Shown here: piece by piece, positions 62,064 to 64,000 of the stretch
Layout: the number at the start of each line of letters is the position of its first letter
How positions within the stretch are numbered: the first letter of the stretch is position 1
Origin: Mycobacteriales bacterium
GTDB lineage: Bacteria > Actinomycetota > Actinomycetes > Mycobacteriales > Mycobacteriaceae
Assembly: GCA_018376445.1 (NCBI GenBank)
Contig: JAHABL010000004.1
Location: 62,001-126,000, forward strand
Direction: 5' to 3'
DNA length: 64,000 nt
Program-made: the position numbers and the translations under genes
Notes under the pieces: generated by a model
Database searches by the model: none
Told to the model about the DNA's origin: nothing
What the model saw: only the letters and a program-made list of their open reading frames with translations

Positions 62064-63023
62064 CTACAGAACGGCCAAGATTGCCTCTGCGCTCGCTTCG
62101 TCGTAACGCTCAGCGAGCCGCTGGCGGGCTACCTCAGCATCCCAGACCCACTCTTGCGTACCAACAGTCTCCAAAACGAGACAGGCCACCAGTGAACCCA
62201 ATTTGGCGCAATTCTCCCAGTCCAAACCGCGCAGCCGGGCTGTCAAAAAACCAGCCCGGAAGGCGTCACCTACCCCGGTGGGATCCTGAATGTTATCGCT
62301 ATGCAGAGCGCCAACAAAAAACCTGCCATCGGGGGTATTGATTTCGGAGCCACGCTCACCGAGTGTCGTCACCCGAACTGTCACCAAAGCATCCAACTCT
62401 TCAGCTGTCAGTGCAGTCTTTTGTAGCAACAGCCCATACTCGTACTCGTTGGAGAACAAATACTCTGCCCCTGTGACCAGCTGAAGAATACTGTCACGGG
62501 TCAACGAGGAAAGCTGCTGGGATGGATCCGCCGCAAAGGGGATACCCAGTTCACGAGCTTCCTCCGTATGTTTGGCCATGGCGACCGGATCGCCAGCACC
62601 AATGAGCACAATATCGGGTCGCGGGGCGACGTCGTGGAGCGAGATCTGCGCAGACTCGCTCATTGCGCCCGGATAGAAGCTGGCAATCTGGGCGAGTTCT
62701 GCATCAGTCGTACAGGTAAACCGTGCCGTCGCGGCCGTGTCACTGACATAGACCTGGGAGCAATCCACCCCGTGGTCCTCCAACCAGCGCTGGTAGTCGC
62801 CAAAATCTTTGCCGACGGCACCGAGCAGCAGAGGCTGTTCACCCAACACGCCCAGGGCGAAACAAATATTGCCGGCGACACCTCCGCGCCGAATATCCAA
62901 ACCGTCCACCAGAAAGCTGAGGGAAACATGGTCGAGATGCTCGGGAAGGAACTGCTCAGAGAACTTTCCCGGGAAGGTCATGAGATTGTCAGTGGCTACG
63001 GAAGCCGAAACGGCAATGGTCAT
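62064..63023 (-). CDS. adoK: Adenosine kinase AdoK (PfkB family)
   Basis: A 319-residue ribokinase-fold kinase. The substrate motif RRGGVAGNICFALGVLG and the catalytic anion-hole motif DPTGVGDAFRAGF (Asp as base) are clear. The bacterial adenosine kinase AdoK of M. tuberculosis (Rv2202c) has the same neighbours, supporting adenosine as substrate; another nucleoside or sugar is possible. It overlaps the erpA stop by one base (TAATG), so the two are coupled. Confidence 0.88.
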   Translation of the reverse strand: MTIAVSASVATDNLMTFPGKFSEQFLPEHLDHVSLSFLVDGLDIRRGGVAGNICFALGVLGEQPLLLGAVGKDFGDYQRWLEDHGVDCSQVYVSDTAATARFTCTTDAELAQIASFYPGAMSESAQISLHDVAPRPDIVLIGAGDPVAMAKHTEEARELGIPFAADPSQQLSSLTRDSILQLVTGAEYLFSNEYEYGLLLQKTALTAEELDALVTVRVTTLGERGSEINTPDGRFFVGALHSDNIQDPTGVGDAFRAGFLTARLRGLDWENCAKLGSLVACLVLETVGTQEWVWDAEVARQRLAERYDEASAEAILAVL

Positions 63024-63370
63024 TAGTTGAATGAATCTCCACAGGCGCAGGAACCCTGAGCATTGGGGTTGTCAATGGTGAAGCCTTGCTTCTGGATAGT
63101 GTCTGCGTAGTCGATGGTAGCGCCCATCAGGTAGGGCATGGAGAGACGGTCCACTGCAAGAGTGACGCCGCCGAATTCGTTACGAATATCGCCATCGAGT
63201 TCACGATCGTCAAAGAAAAGCTGATAACGCAGGCCAGCGCAGCCACCAGGGGCAACAGCAAGACGCAGTACGAGGTCGTCGCGGCCTTCCGCATCAATGA
63301 GTGCCTTGGCCTTAACGGCAGCAGCATCGGTTAGAGTTACACCGGCAAGGTAGTCCTTGGTGTCAGCCAT
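63023..63370 (-). CDS. erpA: A-type iron-sulfur carrier ErpA/IscA
   Basis: A 115-residue A-type carrier that hands Fe-S clusters to apo-proteins. The three cluster cysteines are present: one in APGGCAGLRY and the C-terminal pair in GSCACGDSF. Family block LTDAAAVKAKALID starts the domain. It corresponds to Rv2204c. First gene of a two-gene unit with adoK; AGGAGC precedes the ATG. Confidence 0.94.
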   Translation of the reverse strand: MADTKDYLAGVTLTDAAAVKAKALIDAEGRDDLVLRLAVAPGGCAGLRYQLFFDDRELDGDIRNEFGGVTLAVDRLSMPYLMGATIDYADTIQKQGFTIDNPNAQGSCACGDSFN

Positions 63371-63652
63371 GAAGTGCTCCTAAAAATGATTGACTATGGT
63401 CTAGTTAATCTCTACGAGTGTAGAACGATTCACCTCCAGAAACTATTCCCAACCAACAGGAATTAAACTTCTCCATCTCACCCTCCCACGTGGCGGGAAT
63501 TTCCTCCCGGCTCACCCCATTACCACGCAGTGTCGTGGCCACACCTACATACCGCGAGACAACAACCACCCCCTACACTTTGGGCATGGGAGGTTGCCGA
63601 GCAGCAGGAAAAAGTTAGGCTTAGCGCCTCCTTTTCCTCTAGCCTAAAGAGG
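63371..63652. other. Spacer between erpA and the DUF3043 gene
   Basis: About 280 bases with divergent promoters expected and no gene seen. Near the plus-strand gene TTAGGCT (63616-63622) and AGCCTAA (63642-63648) form a 7-base inverted repeat overlapping the -10 element. Confidence 0.4.
63641..63646 (+). promoter_or_regulatory. -10 element of a leaderless DUF3043 transcript
   Basis: TAGCCT (TANNNT) ends six bases before the GTG start. This spacing places the transcription start at the initiation codon, a leaderless arrangement common in actinobacteria. Confidence 0.5.
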
Positions 63653-64000
63653 TGAAATTCTTTCGTCGTGACCCCCAAGAGAGCGCTCCCGCTGAGGCCG
63701 AGCCCGCGGTTGAAGCCACCACCGAAACGGTAGCTCCCCAGAAGGGCTCCGCCTATACCCCCAAGAAGGGATATGCCACTCCACGTCGCCGCGACGTCGA
63801 GCGTGCCCGCGGTATTCAGCGTGGACCCGTCGCACCCGCTCCGATGACACGCAAAGAAGCCCGTGCACGGGAGGATGCCCGTTACACGGGCATGACGAAG
63901 GAAGAAAAGAAGGCCGCCAAGGCACGCGAAACCGAAGAACGCCGCATGCAGCAGGAATATCGCCGTCAGCGGATGGCTGCCGGTGACGACGACTATGTGC
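63653..64000 (+). CDS. DUF3043 protein (Rv2206 type), 3' end cut by window
   Basis: The first 116 residues of a protein starting MKFFRRDPQESA from a GTG codon. The region is highly charged: an acidic Ala/Glu stretch, then KKGYATPRRRDVERARG, GPVAPAPMTRKEARARED and a long Lys/Glu/Arg helix. This is the conserved cytoplasmic N-terminus of DUF3043, whose C-terminal half normally carries membrane helices and lies beyond the window. Function unknown. The synteny with Rv2206 supports the call. Confidence 0.85.

Noticed and set aside
63616..63634. DtxR/IdeR iron box before the DUF3043 gene
   Set aside because: Only about 9 of 19 positions fit the TTAGGTTAG-CTAACCTAA consensus.
1..64000. CRISPR arrays, insertion sequences, prophage genes, tRNA or rRNA genes
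   Set aside because: None seen on reading both strands; gene content and order are those of conserved actinobacterial core chromosome.

Overview
The window looks like chromosomal core from a mycolic-acid-lineage actinobacterium (order Mycobacteriales, Corynebacterium/Mycobacterium relatives). The evidence is a meso-DAP-type MurE, Wag31/DivIVA, SepF, the GT-C mannosyltransferase MptA and PimB' of lipomannan/LAM synthesis, PknL with its Rv2175c-type partner, RNase AS, AdoK and a GIY-YIG/exonuclease fusion like Rv2191, all in an order close to M. tuberculosis. The moderate GC and compact gene packing suggest a small-genome member such as Lawsonella or a Corynebacterium, but the genus cannot be fixed by reading alone. 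No insertion sequence, prophage, CRISPR array, rRNA or tRNA was seen.

Layout. Positions 1-22 kb match the M. tuberculosis Rv1568-Rv1536 block: bioA (partial), a membrane acyltransferase, glgX, a secreted lipase, yigZ, ilvA, dnaE, an RluA/RluD-family pseudouridine synthase with lspA, an MTB12-like lipoprotein, ansA, a DinX-type polymerase, an HdeD-like protein and ileS. Positions 22-43 kb are a complete division and cell-wall (dcw) cluster read on the minus strand from mraZ to wag31: mraZ, rsmH, ftsL-like, ftsI, murE, murF, mraY, murD, ftsW, murG, murC, ftsQ, ftsZ, pgeF-like, yggS, sepF, yggT, wag31. Many junctions abut or overlap by 4 bases. Positions 43-64 kb follow the Rv2169c-Rv2206 order: DUF3040, a HEPN-like protein, GNAT, metF, idsA, mptA, Rv2175c-like, pknL, class II aroG, RNase AS, a ROK glucokinase, an SRPBCC protein, pimB', two NlpC/P60 endopeptidases, the exonuclease/GIY-YIG fusion, asnB/ltsA, adoK, erpA and the start of a DUF3043 gene.

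Regulation is the richest layer. ileS has an ultrashort-Stem-I, translational T-box leader with a visible promoter, AUC specifier and SD sequestrator. rsmH has an mraW-type structured RNA with the CUUCCCC terminal loop. mraZ has 10-bp-spaced MraZ boxes lying inside its promoter spacer. bioA has a BioQ-like operator. One NlpC/P60 gene has a CRP/GlxR-like site plus a GTAACA direct repeat upstream. The other has a leader with three consecutive inverted repeats that I could not match to a known family, and this is the best candidate here for an undescribed element. A further oddity is that the PgeF/YfiH homologue has lost all three residues expected to bind metal.
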